Of a DNA stretch of 64,000 bases, positions 8,484 through 17,194 are shown in pieces. The stretch lies in NCBI RefSeq assembly GCF_005405165.1, contig NZ_BJDN01000014.1, forward strand, positions 1 through 64,000, in the 5' to 3' direction. A program made the position numbers and the translations under genes. Within the stretch, counting starts at the first letter, position 1; each line of letters begins with the position of its first letter. The DNA comes from Loigolactobacillus binensis (lineage in GTDB: Bacteria; Bacillota; Bacilli; Lactobacillales; Lactobacillaceae). The notes below the pieces were generated by a model. That model did no database searches. It was given only the letters and a program-made list of their open reading frames with translations, and was not told the DNA's origin.

Positions 8484-8726
8484 ATGTTTACCAGTACAAA
8501 ACCAGTTAATGATTATGAATTATTGCAACAGTTTAAGAGCTTTTTAGCGGCGCATAAGGATCAAATTGAAGACTATCCAGATTTAGAAACTTATGTTGCT
8601 AATGCACATGCTGGGTTTTATTTTACCCCATTACAAACGGAGAAAATTCCGGGACGTTATAATCGGGTGATCAAACAATTGACCTCCGATGATTATCAGC
8701 AGTTAGCTAAATCATTAAATCTATAA
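8484..8726 (+). CDS. Small uncharacterised protein, second tandem paralog
   Basis: An 80-residue protein of unknown function. NDYELLQQFKSFL near the N-terminus and NRVIKQLTSDDYQQL near the C-terminus align without gaps to the preceding 79-residue protein; the middle segments differ more. The ATG is preceded by GGGAGGG. No signal peptide, membrane segment or cysteine cluster is visible. The spacer between the two copies (8326-8483) holds no clear terminator or shared promoter sequence. Confidence 0.7.
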   Translation: MFTSTKPVNDYELLQQFKSFLAAHKDQIEDYPDLETYVANAHAGFYFTPLQTEKIPGRYNRVIKQLTSDDYQQLAKSLNL

Positions 8727-9063
8727 CCAAAAGATTTACTGTATCTCAGTTTTGTGTCTGTTTAAGCAGTACTGTCCGCTGGTACTACGAAAAATATAAT
8801 TGGTATTTAGACGGGAGTTGGTCTGTTTTGTTAGTAGCGACTGTTTTTCAGATATTAGTTATTAGCAAAAGGGATTGAATGGTTATTAGATTTTAGCAGG
8901 TAGTTTTGTCATGTTTTAATAAATGTTACTTTTGGGTTAGTTTTACGCCATAATTCAATGATTAGTTACGGGTTCAGCAGGTCTGGATCCGTTTTTATTT
9001 AGTCGTTTTTAGCTCTGTTTGTGATTATTAGTTGTTTTTAAGGTACTGCTGCAGGGTTTATTG
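8727..9063. other. Gap upstream of galU, nothing recognised
   Basis: This T-rich stretch contains no ORF with a ribosome-binding site and no strong hairpin. It ends in the galU promoter region. Confidence 0.5.
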
Positions 9064-9069
9064 TATAAT
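9064..9069 (+). promoter_or_regulatory. Probable galU -10 box
   Basis: A perfect TATAAT lies 30 bases before the galU ATG. No good -35 is found 16-18 bases upstream, so the promoter may need an activator or other contacts. Confidence 0.5.
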
Positions 9070-9099
9070 GAGAACATACTTTTTATTGGAGGCGTAGAA

Positions 9100-9999
9100 A
9101 TGAATGTCCATAAAGCAGTAATTCCGGCCGCAGGTTTAGGCACGCGTTTTTTACCGGCAACTAAAGCAATGGCTAAGGAAATGTTGCCGATTGTTGATAA
9201 ACCAACAATTCAATTCATCGTGGAAGAGGCGCAAGCATCAGGGATCGATGATATTTTGATTATTACGGGTAAGGGTAAACGGCCGATCGAAGATCATTTC
9301 GACTCCGTACCTGAGCTAGAACAAAATTTGATCAAAAAGCAAAAAAACGAAATGTTAAAGGTTGTTCAAGCAACGACTAATATGAAAGTAAACCTATTTT
9401 TCATTCGCCAATCTCATCCGAACGGCCTAGGTGATGCGGTACGTTTGGCCAAATCATTTATTGCCAATGAACCTTTTGTTGTTATGTTAGGCGATGACTT
9501 GATGGAAGATAAGGTACCGTTGACCAAACAATTGATCAATGATTATGAAAAGACGCATGCTTCTACTTTGGCAGTTAAGCGGGTACCCCACGAAGAGGTT
9601 TCTAAATATGGTGTGATCGATCCGGAAGCCGAAGAATTTCCTGGTTTGTATAATGTTCGTAAATTTGTTGAAAAACCAGCGATTGAAAAGGCGCCAAGTG
9701 ATTTAGCAATCATCGGTCGGTATTTATTGACACCAGAGATTTTTGATATTTTAGATCAGCAAAAACCGGGTGCAGGTGGCGAAATTCAATTAACGGATGC
9801 GATCGATGAACTAAATAAAATTCAGCGGGTTTTTGCGCATGAATTCAAAGGTGATCGCTATGATGTTGGCAATAAATTCGGTTATGTACAAACGAATATT
9901 GAATTTGGTTTGCGGCATCCAGAAGTTAAAGATCAGTTAAAAACTTACATTATTGAATTATCCAAGAAATTGGAAGCTGAAAAAAAGGCTAAAAAGTAA
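9100..9999 (+). CDS. galU: UTP-glucose-1-phosphate uridylyltransferase
   Basis: GalU makes UDP-glucose from UTP and glucose-1-phosphate for wall, teichoic acid and exopolysaccharide synthesis. The 299-residue length is normal. The nucleotide-binding signature [20 protein letters not shown] (10-29) and the catalytic-site motif EKPAIEKAP, followed by [12 protein letters not shown], are intact. The chosen ATG is preceded by TTGGAGG; an upstream in-frame TTG at 9061 overlaps the promoter and was rejected. The gene stands alone with a bidirectional terminator after it. UDP-glucose from it would feed the GtrB-like enzyme and the polymer genes upstream. Confidence 0.95.
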   Translation: MNVHKAVIPAAGLGTRFLPATKAMAKEMLPIVDKPTIQFIVEEAQASGIDDILIITGKGKRPIEDHFDSVPELEQNLIKKQKNEMLKVVQATTNMKVNLFFIRQSHPNGLGDAVRLAKSFIANEPFVVMLGDDLMEDKVPLTKQLINDYEKTHASTLAVKRVPHEEVSKYGVIDPEAEEFPGLYNVRKFVEKPAIEKAPSDLAIIGRYLLTPEIFDILDQQKPGAGGEIQLTDAIDELNKIQRVFAHEFKGDRYDVGNKFGYVQTNIEFGLRHPEVKDQLKTYIIELSKKLEAEKKAKK

Positions 10000-10000
10000 T

Positions 10001-10036
10001 AAAAAGCATCCTGCTAAAAAAGTAGGATGCTTTTTA
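10001..10036. terminator. Bidirectional terminator between galU and ansA
   Basis: AAAAAGCATCCT and AGGATGCTTTTT form a perfect stem with A and T runs on both sides, so it can serve both convergent genes. Confidence 0.9.
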
Positions 10037-10042
10037 TTTGGC

Positions 10043-11017
10043 TTATGAAATTGCGTCGCGCATGTAGGTGGCTAATACAGCACCTTTTTTGTCACCGGAA
10101 AGCGCGACTAATAATTTAATGCGCGCTTTCTGTCCATTTAAACCTTGGCAGAAGATCAATCCCATTTGGGCAAGTTGTTGGCCGCCCCCTTGATAACCAT
10201 AAACGGGTTCGGCCACTCCATTGAAGCAGCGGGAAACTAAAATAATTGGGATCTGGCGGGCCAATAATTTTTCGATCGCTGGTAATGTTTGTGGCGGTAA
10301 GTTACCGGCACCAGTACCTTCGATCACAAGGCCGTTAGTTTCTGGTCGATCTAGCGCTGTGAATAAGGTGCCGTCCATTCCTGCATAGGCTTTCAGTAAA
10401 TAGACGTGATCGATCACGTGATCAATGGCGCACATGGATTGGTTTGTTAATTCCTGGAAGAATTTAACGTCGTCTTTTTCCATGATTCCGATCGGGCCAA
10501 AAGTTGGTGTGCGAAAAGTGGCGACATTAGTTGTATGTGTTTTAGTGACAAAGCGGGCACTGTGAACTTCATCATTCATCACGACGAGTACACCTTTACC
10601 GCGTGCCGCAGAAGAGGCCGCCGTCTTTAAGGCACAGGTCAAGTTGTACAGGCCATCGGAACCGATCTCATCCGAGGAGCGCATGGCCCCAGTGATAACT
10701 ACTGGAATTTGCGGGGGTAAAGTTAAGTCAAGAAAATAGGCAGTTTCTTCTAGGGTATCTGTACCATGGGTGATCACAACGCCATCAATACCGGCACGTT
10801 CTGCCTTCATGATCCGATTTTTAAGCTGCAGCATTTCATGTGGTGTCATATGGGGAGAAGGTAAATTAAACATTTCTTCAACGGTTAAATCATATTTATC
10901 TTGAAACAGCTGATTAAAGGCCATTAGCGGGTTGGTACTGCCGGGAGTTAAAGCGCCGTTAGCGTCTTCGGCCATGGCAATAGTGCCACCAGTATGTAAA
11001 ATTAATAGTTTTTTCAT
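10043..11017 (-). CDS. ansA: L-asparaginase, type I
   Basis: Hydrolyses asparagine to aspartate and ammonia in the cytoplasm. The 324-residue protein has both catalytic Thr motifs: TGGTIA (9-14, nucleophile Thr12) and HGTDTLEE (84-91). There is no signal peptide, which fits the cytoplasmic type I enzyme. AGGAGA precedes the ATG. The upstream leader carries two unusual hairpins and a TATAAT box. It is a single-gene unit convergent with galU. Confidence 0.92.
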   Translation of the reverse strand: MKKLLILHTGGTIAMAEDANGALTPGSTNPLMAFNQLFQDKYDLTVEEMFNLPSPHMTPHEMLQLKNRIMKAERAGIDGVVITHGTDTLEETAYFLDLTLPPQIPVVITGAMRSSDEIGSDGLYNLTCALKTAASSAARGKGVLVVMNDEVHSARFVTKTHTTNVATFRTPTFGPIGIMEKDDVKFFQELTNQSMCAIDHVIDHVYLLKAYAGMDGTLFTALDRPETNGLVIEGTGAGNLPPQTLPAIEKLLARQIPIILVSRCFNGVAEPVYGYQGGGQQLAQMGLIFCQGLNGQKARIKLLVALSGDKKGAVLATYMRDAIS

Positions 11018-11050
11018 ACATTGAATCTCCTAAGTAAATTTAATAATCAC

Positions 11051-11124
11051 ATTATACAACAAAAAAAGAACATCTTCGGGCGGAAGATGTTCTGGGGAGA
11101 GTCACTTCTTCGGGGGAAGAAGTG
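11051..11124 (-). promoter_or_regulatory. Twin CTTC-GGG-GAAG hairpins and ansA -10 box
   Basis: On the minus strand TATAAT (11056-11051) lies about 35 bases before ansA. Directly upstream is the stem AGAACATCTTC (11067-11077) / GAAGATGTTCT (11083-11093), which on this strand is followed by seven T, and then a second stem CACTTCTTC (11103-11111) / GAAGAAGTG (11116-11124). The first could terminate read-through into ansA or hold its -35 region in a palindromic operator. The rest of the gap (11125-11402) has a TATAAT at 11286-11291 and a short hairpin (11330-11350), both plausible leader signals for tsaB. Confidence 0.45.
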
Positions 11125-11402
11125 TCGAAAAATGAAAAAGGTTTGGTTTGTTTTGGTTACATGCTTAATATAACTGATTGAAATGAAAAACACCCGTGAA
11201 TATACTCAGAAAATGATTAATTTTCACTCATTTTAGTTTTGCTAGTAAAACGATCGGTAGATGTTATTCTAAGCTTATTTTTTGGTATAATAAGAAAGCA
11301 TACAAATTCGTGTGGTTAATGAAAGTCAGTCAGCTGCAACTAGCGGCTGATTGTGCTAAGATAGCAAGCAAATAAGGTTGTATGATGAAAAGGAAGTTGG
11401 AA

Positions 11403-12128
11403 ATGTTAGTTTTAGCTATTGATACATCTAATCGCGCTCTGACCGTTGCCTTGGCGACACCGCAACAATTGTTAGGTGAAGTGACCCTTAACGTGAAGCA
11501 AACACATAGTGACGGTTTAATGCCTGCATTAACCTATTTATTTAAGGCCACTAAAAAAGTACCGGCAGACCTTGATCGGGTGGTGGTAGCCCAGGGACCA
11601 GGTTCCTATACGGGGATCCGCATTGCAGTTACCACAGCTAAAACTTTAGCGTGGACATTAAATAAAGCATTAGTTGGTATCTCTAGTTTGGCAGTTATTG
11701 CTAGTAATGTGCTGGAGCAAGGTCGCTTGATCGTACCACTATTTGATGCTCGGCGTAATGCGGTTTTTACTGGTGCTTATCAATGGCAAGAAGGCCGTTT
11801 GGTCAATATTTTAGCTGATCGCCACGTTGCATTAGGTGATTGGTTGGAACAATTGGCGGCAACTAAAAAACCGGTGACCTTTGTGGGGGATACGGCCGTT
11901 TTTAGCGATCAGTTGACGGCGGCTTTAGGGGGGCGGGCAGAAATCGCCAGTGCTGCTTGTGCCTTACCACGCGGTAGTCAATTGGCGGCTTTAGGAAGTC
12001 AATTGACTCCTGTTACTAACGTTCATAGTTTTGTGCCGACTTATTTACGGATGACCGAAGCCGAAGCTAACTGGTTGAAAGAACATCCTGCTAATGAAGG
12101 ACATGAGCCCTATGTGGAAGAAATTTAG
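11403..12128 (+). CDS. tsaB: tRNA t6A biosynthesis protein TsaB
   Basis: TsaB is the ASKHA-fold partner that dimerises with TsaD in making N6-threonylcarbamoyladenosine at A37 of ANN-reading tRNAs. The 241-residue protein opens with MLVLAIDTSNRALTVAL and has GPGSYTGIRIAVTTAKTLAW near residues 65-84, both typical. The ATG at 11403 follows AGGAAG; an earlier ATG pair at 11382 is poorly placed. It is the first gene of a tsaB-rimI-GNAT-tsaD operon with overlapping genes. Confidence 0.92.
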   Translation: MLVLAIDTSNRALTVALATPQQLLGEVTLNVKQTHSDGLMPALTYLFKATKKVPADLDRVVVAQGPGSYTGIRIAVTTAKTLAWTLNKALVGISSLAVIASNVLEQGRLIVPLFDARRNAVFTGAYQWQEGRLVNILADRHVALGDWLEQLAATKKPVTFVGDTAVFSDQLTAALGGRAEIASAACALPRGSQLAALGSQLTPVTNVHSFVPTYLRMTEAEANWLKEHPANEGHEPYVEEI

Positions 12129-12660
12129 GCAGTGGTATAACAATGAGGCGGCGCTTGCGCCGCTCACCTTTACAGCACAAGAAGTGGTGCTTGGCGGGCA
12201 ATCGTTTACGTTACGCCGAGCAACTGTTGCGGATATTGATGAACTTTTAGAAGTTGAACGGCACTGTTATGCCGGAACAACGCCGTGGGACCGTATTTCC
12301 TTTACCAATGAACTTCGTAAAACAAATGATACATTATATTTAGTTCTGATCACAGGTCATACGATCATTGCTTTTATTGGTTGCTGGTTTACTTTACGTG
12401 AGTCCCACATCACTAACTTAGCGGTTGAACCGCAATATCAAAATGCGGGGATCGGCCGTTTTTTAATGACCTGGATGATTCGCCAAAGCCAGGCTTTGCC
12501 TTCGCGTAAATTGACTTTAGAAGTACGGATCAGTAATGAACCAGCCAAGCATTTATATCGTAAGCTAGGCTTTCTAGATCAAAATATTAAGCGTGCTTAT
12601 TATGTGGCGGATCATGAGGATGCTTTGAATATGATGCTACCGCTCAATGAGGCCGAATAA
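12112..12660 (+). CDS. rimI: Ribosomal protein S18-alanine N-acetyltransferase-like (RimI)
   Basis: A 182-residue GNAT acetyltransferase in the conserved tsaB-rimI-tsaD context. The acetyl-CoA loop is in LAVEPQYQNAGIGRFLMTWM, and the C-terminal EVRISNEPAKHLYRKLGF segment is the classical RimI motif. The ATG at 12112 (MWKKFRQW) lies ten bases after AAGGA and overlaps tsaB by 17 bases; an ATG at 12094 is an alternative. It probably acetylates N-termini, though substrates of Gram-positive RimI vary. A second GNAT paralog follows directly. Confidence 0.88.
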   Translation: MWKKFRQWYNNEAALAPLTFTAQEVVLGGQSFTLRRATVADIDELLEVERHCYAGTTPWDRISFTNELRKTNDTLYLVLITGHTIIAFIGCWFTLRESHITNLAVEPQYQNAGIGRFLMTWMIRQSQALPSRKLTLEVRISNEPAKHLYRKLGFLDQNIKRAYYVADHEDALNMMLPLNEAE

Positions 12661-13175
12661 TGGATTATTATTGGCCAGATAAAGAAGAATTGCGGCAGCA
12701 TGCTGAACAATTAGGACCGCTTTGCTATCAATTAAGTGCACTTAGTTATCCCAACGGCTCACCTTGGCAGGTGGCCACTTTTGTTGCGGACTTAAAAGCA
12801 GCACATCAATATTATTTATTTGCTGTGGTTGCTGGCGAAATTGTGGGCTTTATTAGTTATTCGGCCTTGTTCAACGAACTGGAAATTACTAACGTGGTCG
12901 TAACGCCAGCTTGGCGGCGCCAAAAGATTGCCTGGCAATTATGGCAGCTTTTGCTACAAGCACAAACAACTGCGGGACAGTGTTTTTTAGAAGTACGTGC
13001 CAGTAATTTACCGGCACAAAAATTATATGAAAAGTTAGGTTTTACACTGATCAATCGGCGCGTGGCTTATTACGCTGCACCAGAGGAGGATGCATTGATC
13101 ATGGCCTTAAAATGGAAGGAAACGACTAATAATGGAAGAAACGGCGCGGCAACGCGAGTTAATTTTAGCTTTTGA
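12660..13175 (+). CDS. Second RimI-like GNAT acetyltransferase
   Basis: A 171-residue GNAT protein sharing with its upstream neighbour the order [20 protein letters not shown] then [18 protein letters not shown] and a final Y-Y-A-P-E-E-D-A-L. It therefore looks like a diverged tandem duplicate of rimI. Its start shares one base with the rimI stop (TAATG), and its tail overlaps tsaD by 44 bases, so all four genes are translationally linked. The acetyl-CoA loop lacks the usual GxGxG spacing (RRQKIA), as in several RimI relatives. The substrate is unknown. Confidence 0.85.
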   Translation: MDYYWPDKEELRQHAEQLGPLCYQLSALSYPNGSPWQVATFVADLKAAHQYYLFAVVAGEIVGFISYSALFNELEITNVVVTPAWRRQKIAWQLWQLLLQAQTTAGQCFLEVRASNLPAQKLYEKLGFTLINRRVAYYAAPEEDALIMALKWKETTNNGRNGAATRVNFSF

Positions 13176-14196
13176 ATCAAGTTGTGATGAAACCAGTGTG
13201 GCGGTGGTAGAAAATGGTGATAAAATTCTTTCTAATGTGATCGCCTCGCAAATCAATAGCCAAAAGCGTTTTGGTGGGGTGGTCCCTGAGGTTGCCAGTC
13301 GGCATCATGTGGAACAAGTCACTTTGTGTGCCGAAGAAGCCATGACCCAGGCCGGTGTCAGTTATGCGGATTTGACCGCAGTTGCGGTGACTTACGGGCC
13401 AGGTCTAGTCGGCGCGCTTTTGATCGGCGTTTCGGCAGCCAAGGCAGTTGCTTTTGCCCATCAACTACCATTAGTGCCAGTTAATCATATGGCGGGGCAC
13501 ATTTATGCGGCCCGCTTAGTGAAGCCCTTAACCTATCCATTACTTGCTTTGTTGGTTTCAGGTGGGCACACTGAGATTGTTTATATGCAGGCCGCAGGAA
13601 AATTTGAAATTATTGGTGATACTCGTGACGATGCTGCCGGCGAAGCTTTTGATAAAGTCGGGCGGGTGCTAAATTTGGCTTATCCAGCAGGTAAAAAAAT
13701 CGACGATTTGGCCAAGCAAGGTCAGGATACCTTTCATTTTCCGCGGGCGATGATGAGAGAAAATAACTATGACTTTAGTTTTAGCGGATTAAAAAGCGCC
13801 TTCATTAATACCGTGCACAATGCACAACAACGCGGCGAAGCTTTAGTGCCAGCGGATTTAGCGGCTAGTTTTCAAGCTAGTGTGATTGACGTGATCGTTG
13901 CTAAAACCATGCGGGCGGTTAAAGAGTACGGCGTCAACCAGTTGGTGATGGCCGGGGGTGTTGCGGCCAATAGTGGGTTGCGGGCGCGTTTTCAGCAAGA
14001 AATTGCTGCACAAGCACCAGAACTTGATTTTGTTGTTCCGCCATTGCGTCTATGTGGTGATAATGGGGCAATGATCGGCGCGGCCGCTCACGTGTTCTAC
14101 GCACAAGGTATTCGGGGCGATGGTCATTTAAACGCGCAACCAGGATTATCTTTTGCGTACATGACGCCCGAACGGCGAGCTACGTTTAGTAAATAA
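13132..14196 (+). CDS. tsaD: tRNA N6-adenosine threonylcarbamoyltransferase TsaD
   Basis: TsaD transfers the threonylcarbamoyl group from TC-AMP to A37 of tRNA. The 354-residue protein starts with the ASKHA motif [20 protein letters not shown], has the metal-binding His119 and His123 (HMAGH) and the C-terminal [11 protein letters not shown]. The ATG follows GGAAGGA about nine bases upstream. With TsaB here and the TC-AMP synthase at 36.3 kb, three of the four bacterial t6A genes are in the window; TsaE is not. Confidence 0.95.
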   Translation: MEETARQRELILAFESSCDETSVAVVENGDKILSNVIASQINSQKRFGGVVPEVASRHHVEQVTLCAEEAMTQAGVSYADLTAVAVTYGPGLVGALLIGVSAAKAVAFAHQLPLVPVNHMAGHIYAARLVKPLTYPLLALLVSGGHTEIVYMQAAGKFEIIGDTRDDAAGEAFDKVGRVLNLAYPAGKKIDDLAKQGQDTFHFPRAMMRENNYDFSFSGLKSAFINTVHNAQQRGEALVPADLAASFQASVIDVIVAKTMRAVKEYGVNQLVMAGGVAANSGLRARFQQEIAAQAPELDFVVPPLRLCGDNGAMIGAAAHVFYAQGIRGDGHLNAQPGLSFAYMTPERRATFSK

Positions 14197-14226
14197 AAAA
14201 GATTGCCATTTTTGGCAATCTTTTTT
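14197..14226. terminator. Bidirectional terminator tsaD / ABC-F
   Basis: AAAAAAGATTGCCA and TGGCAATCTTTTTT form a perfect stem with A/T runs on both sides; it touches the stop codon of the convergent gene. Confidence 0.9.
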
Positions 14227-16174
14227 ATGCGTTATGCAGTTCTTCTAGCGCTAAACTTTGTTGTTCCCATTGATCTTCAACGGTTTGTTGTTGCTGATGT
14301 AAAAGTTCCAGCTGTACTTGTAATTCGTTGAGTTTGCTAGGGTTCTGTAATGTATCGGGTTGCGTCATCGCCAGTTGTAACTGCTCATCCTGATGGCTCA
14401 ATTTGTCCAGTTGTTCTTCCAAGGCAGTGACTTCACGCTGCAATTTGCGTTCTTGTTTTTGTTGTTCTTTGTTCAACTGATATTGCTGCTGATCCGAACT
14501 AGGAGCGGCACTAGTCGGTGTAGCTACCGTTGAGGTGCTTTCAGCTGCAATAGCTGCTGCTTCAGCTTTTTTGTCCAAGTAATAATCATAATTGCCTAAA
14601 TAAGTTTGCGTTCCAGCGCCGGATAATTCAATGGTTAAGGTAGCTAAGTGATTCATAAAGTAACGATCATGTGAAACAAATAGAATGGTACCGTTGTAGT
14701 TCTGTAATGCCGCTTCTAGAACTTCTTTACTATCAATATCTAAATGGTTAGTTGGTTCATCTAAAATTAAAAAGTTATTATGATTCATCGCTAATTTAAC
14801 TAGCATCAACTGGGCCCGTTCGCCCCCGGATAAGCTGGAAATCGATTTTTCAACATCACTACCAGTAAAGAGAAAGCTACCAAGAATACGGCGAATATCT
14901 GCTTCCGGCAAAGTCGGGTGTTCATCCCATATTTCGGCCAAAACGGACTTATTGTTGTGCAAGTTTTCCTGTTCCTGATCGTAATAACCAATATCGACGC
15001 CAGCACCTAATTGAGCCTGTCCTCGCAAAAAAGGAATCTGACCGAGGATGCTTTTGAGCAAGGTGGACTTGCCGACTCCGTTAGGACCAGTGATGGCAAC
15101 GACTTGGTGGCGCTTAACGTGGAGATTGATTGGTTCGGCTAAGACGACTCGATCGTAACCAACTGCCGCGTTATTGACATCTAGAACTTGGTTGCCTGAA
15201 GGTTTATCTTCACTAAAACTAAAGCGAACGGTTTTATTGTCATTTTGTGGCTTTTCGATGCGGACGATTTTTTCCAATTGTTTCCGGCGACTTTGTGCGC
15301 GTTTTGTAGTTGAAGCACGCACAATATTTTTATTAACAAAGTCTTCTAATTTAGCGATTTCGGCCTGTTGTTTATCGTAAGCCTTCCATTCTTGGCTGAG
15401 ATTAGCGGCCTTTTGCTCGCGGTAACGGGTGTAATTACCGTGGTAGTGGCGTGTAGTATGTTGACTGAGATCATAAACTTCAGTAGCGACTTTATCTAAG
15501 AAATACTGATCATGGGAAACAATCAATAAGGCACCGGCATAGCCTTGCAAATAATTTTCCAGCCAAGTTAAAGTATCAATATCTAAATGATTGGTGGGTT
15601 CGTCGAGAATCAATAGATCATGCTTTTCTAACAACAGTTTGGCCAAAGCTAAGCGCGATTTTTGGCCGCCGGATAAAGCGCTGATCTGGTGATCATAGTA
15701 GTCAGCATCAAAACCAAAGCCGTGCAAAACGTTTCTGATCTCAGCTTCATAACCATAACCATTGCGATCGGTAAAGGTATGTTGTAACTGTTCATAACGT
15801 TTTAAGGTTTGTTGATAGGCCTCATCGTTGGCCAATAGGTCACTGTTACCGAGTTGTGCTTCTAGTTGATGCATTTGTTGTTCCATTTGTTGGAGCTCAG
15901 TAAAGACAGTCAACATTTCAGAAAAAATAGTATTTTGTGAATCTAAGCCGGTATTCTGGGAAAGGTAGCCGATGCTGACTCCTTTGCTAGTGATAACTTG
16001 GCCTTCATCAGGGGGATTTTCGTCAATTAAGATTTTCAGTAAAGTCGATTTGCCAATGCCATTACGACCAACTAAAGCGACGCGGGCATTGCTCTGAATT
16101 TCCAGTTGCACATTTTCAAATAAAACTTCCGCGCCAAAGCGACGAGCGACGTTTTGTGCTTGTAATAAGATCAC
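14225..16174 (-). CDS. ABC-F family ATPase (YdiF-like)
   Basis: A 649-residue protein with two ABC ATPase domains and no membrane part, as in ribosome-associated ABC-F translation factors. Walker A motifs are GRNGIGKST (36-44) and GPNGVGKST; signatures are LSGGQKSRLALAK and LSGGERAQLMLVK; both Walker B motifs read LDEPTNHLD. Between them lies the charged interdomain linker, and a Gln/Glu-rich coiled coil ends the protein. Start is GTG. The housekeeping YdiF type is more likely than an antibiotic-resistance type, but that cannot be settled here. The upstream gap holds a palindrome GCGAATT/AATTCGC (16219-16239). Confidence 0.88.
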   Translation of the reverse strand: MILLQAQNVARRFGAEVLFENVQLEIQSNARVALVGRNGIGKSTLLKILIDENPPDEGQVITSKGVSIGYLSQNTGLDSQNTIFSEMLTVFTELQQMEQQMHQLEAQLGNSDLLANDEAYQQTLKRYEQLQHTFTDRNGYGYEAEIRNVLHGFGFDADYYDHQISALSGGQKSRLALAKLLLEKHDLLILDEPTNHLDIDTLTWLENYLQGYAGALLIVSHDQYFLDKVATEVYDLSQHTTRHYHGNYTRYREQKAANLSQEWKAYDKQQAEIAKLEDFVNKNIVRASTTKRAQSRRKQLEKIVRIEKPQNDNKTVRFSFSEDKPSGNQVLDVNNAAVGYDRVVLAEPINLHVKRHQVVAITGPNGVGKSTLLKSILGQIPFLRGQAQLGAGVDIGYYDQEQENLHNNKSVLAEIWDEHPTLPEADIRRILGSFLFTGSDVEKSISSLSGGERAQLMLVKLAMNHNNFLILDEPTNHLDIDSKEVLEAALQNYNGTILFVSHDRYFMNHLATLTIELSGAGTQTYLGNYDYYLDKKAEAAAIAAESTSTVATPTSAAPSSDQQQYQLNKEQQKQERKLQREVTALEEQLDKLSHQDEQLQLAMTQPDTLQNPSKLNELQVQLELLHQQQQTVEDQWEQQSLALEELHNA

Positions 16175-16296
16175 GAGGTTCGCTTCTTTCTACTTATATT
16201 TATCGTATCCGTGAATTGGCGAATTACTAGGCAATTCGCACACTGTTAATAGTCTACCATATCTTCACAAATTCGGGGTTACATGCGCAAAACAAA

Positions 16297-16339
16297 TTGT
16301 GAGCAATTAATTGCATTTCACAAGTAAATACAGTATCAT
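16297..16339 (+). promoter_or_regulatory. rex promoter with Rex-like half-sites
   Basis: TTGCAT (16311-16316) and TATCAT (16334-16339) are 17 bases apart. TTGTGA (16297-16302) and TTCACAA (16317-16323, inside the spacer) are the half-sites of the Rex operator consensus, but they are 14 bases apart instead of the usual compact palindrome. Two more TTCACAA copies lie at 16264 and about 16373. Autoregulation by Rex is plausible. Confidence 0.5.
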
Positions 16340-16400
16340 ACTAGTTGTTAAAAAGAAAATATTTCACAAGTTGAATAAAACATAGTTTGGAGTTGAGCGA

Positions 16401-17063
16401 ATGGCTGAAGCGAAAATACCTAAGGCAACGGCAAAGCGTTTGCCGATTTATTATCGTTACTTAAACATTCTATTTAATGCAGGTAAACAACGAGTGTCGT
16501 CTACCGAGCTTTCAGAAGCAGTTCAGGTTGATTCGGCAACGATTCGGCGTGATTTTTCATATTTTGGTGCGCTAGGTAAGCGTGGTTATGGTTACGATGT
16601 TGAAAGTTTATTGAATTTCTTCAAAAAAACGCTAAATCAATATCGGTTAACTAATGTGGCTTTGATCGGGGTCGGTAATTTAGGACACGCCTTGCTGAAT
16701 TATAATTTCCGGCAAACCAATAGTGTTCGAATCAGTGCCGCTTTTGACATCAATGCCGATATTGCTAATACGATTCAAAGTGGCGTACCGGTTTACCCGA
16801 TGGCAGAAATGAAGGAACAGCTACAGTTACAGCAAATTGACGTTACAATTTTAACCGTTCCAATCGACGACGCGCAAAAAGTGGCCGACGAATTAGTTGC
16901 AGCTGGGGTTAAAGGCATTATGAACTTTACGCCGATCCGTATTTCTGTACCCGCTACTGTTCGAGTGCAAAATGTTGATCTTGCAAACGAGTTACAAACA
17001 TTGATTTATTTCTTAGACCACTATGGTAGTAAAGCAACATCCGATAATTCAGCATTAGAATAA
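16401..17063 (+). CDS. rex: Redox-sensing transcriptional repressor Rex
   Basis: Rex senses the NADH/NAD+ ratio and represses fermentation and respiration genes when NADH is low. The 220-residue protein has the winged-helix domain at 1-80 ([20 protein letters not shown] at 43-62) and a Rossmann domain starting at [13 protein letters not shown] (89-101). Length and motifs are typical. It is transcribed alone between a possible self-regulated promoter and a terminator. Its position downstream of the tsaD region is common in lactobacilli. Confidence 0.95.
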   Translation: MAEAKIPKATAKRLPIYYRYLNILFNAGKQRVSSTELSEAVQVDSATIRRDFSYFGALGKRGYGYDVESLLNFFKKTLNQYRLTNVALIGVGNLGHALLNYNFRQTNSVRISAAFDINADIANTIQSGVPVYPMAEMKEQLQLQQIDVTILTVPIDDAQKVADELVAAGVKGIMNFTPIRISVPATVRVQNVDLANELQTLIYFLDHYGSKATSDNSALE

Positions 17064-17070
17064 ATAAATG

Positions 17071-17109
17071 GTGTGAGTAAGCTAAAATTAGTGAACTCAC
17101 ACTTTTTTT
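17071..17109 (+). terminator. Intrinsic terminator after rex
   Basis: GTGTGAGT (17071-17078) and ACTCACAC (17095-17102) pair around a 16-base loop, followed by seven T. Confidence 0.8.
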
Positions 17110-17194
17110 GTCACTGCTTGGTACTGCGTTTATTGGTAAAATATGCTAGGATAGAATGAAGTGAGTTCATCGTCATCTATTTGGAGGGATTTAG

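Noticed and set aside
11131..11172. 13-codon frame MKKVWFVLVTCLI upstream of tsaB
   Set aside because: Looks like the start of a signal peptide but stops at once; the only upstream purine run lies inside a hairpin. No support as a leader peptide.
16297..16323. Canonical Rex operator
   Set aside because: The two half-sites are 14 bases apart instead of about six, so only a Rex-like arrangement is claimed.
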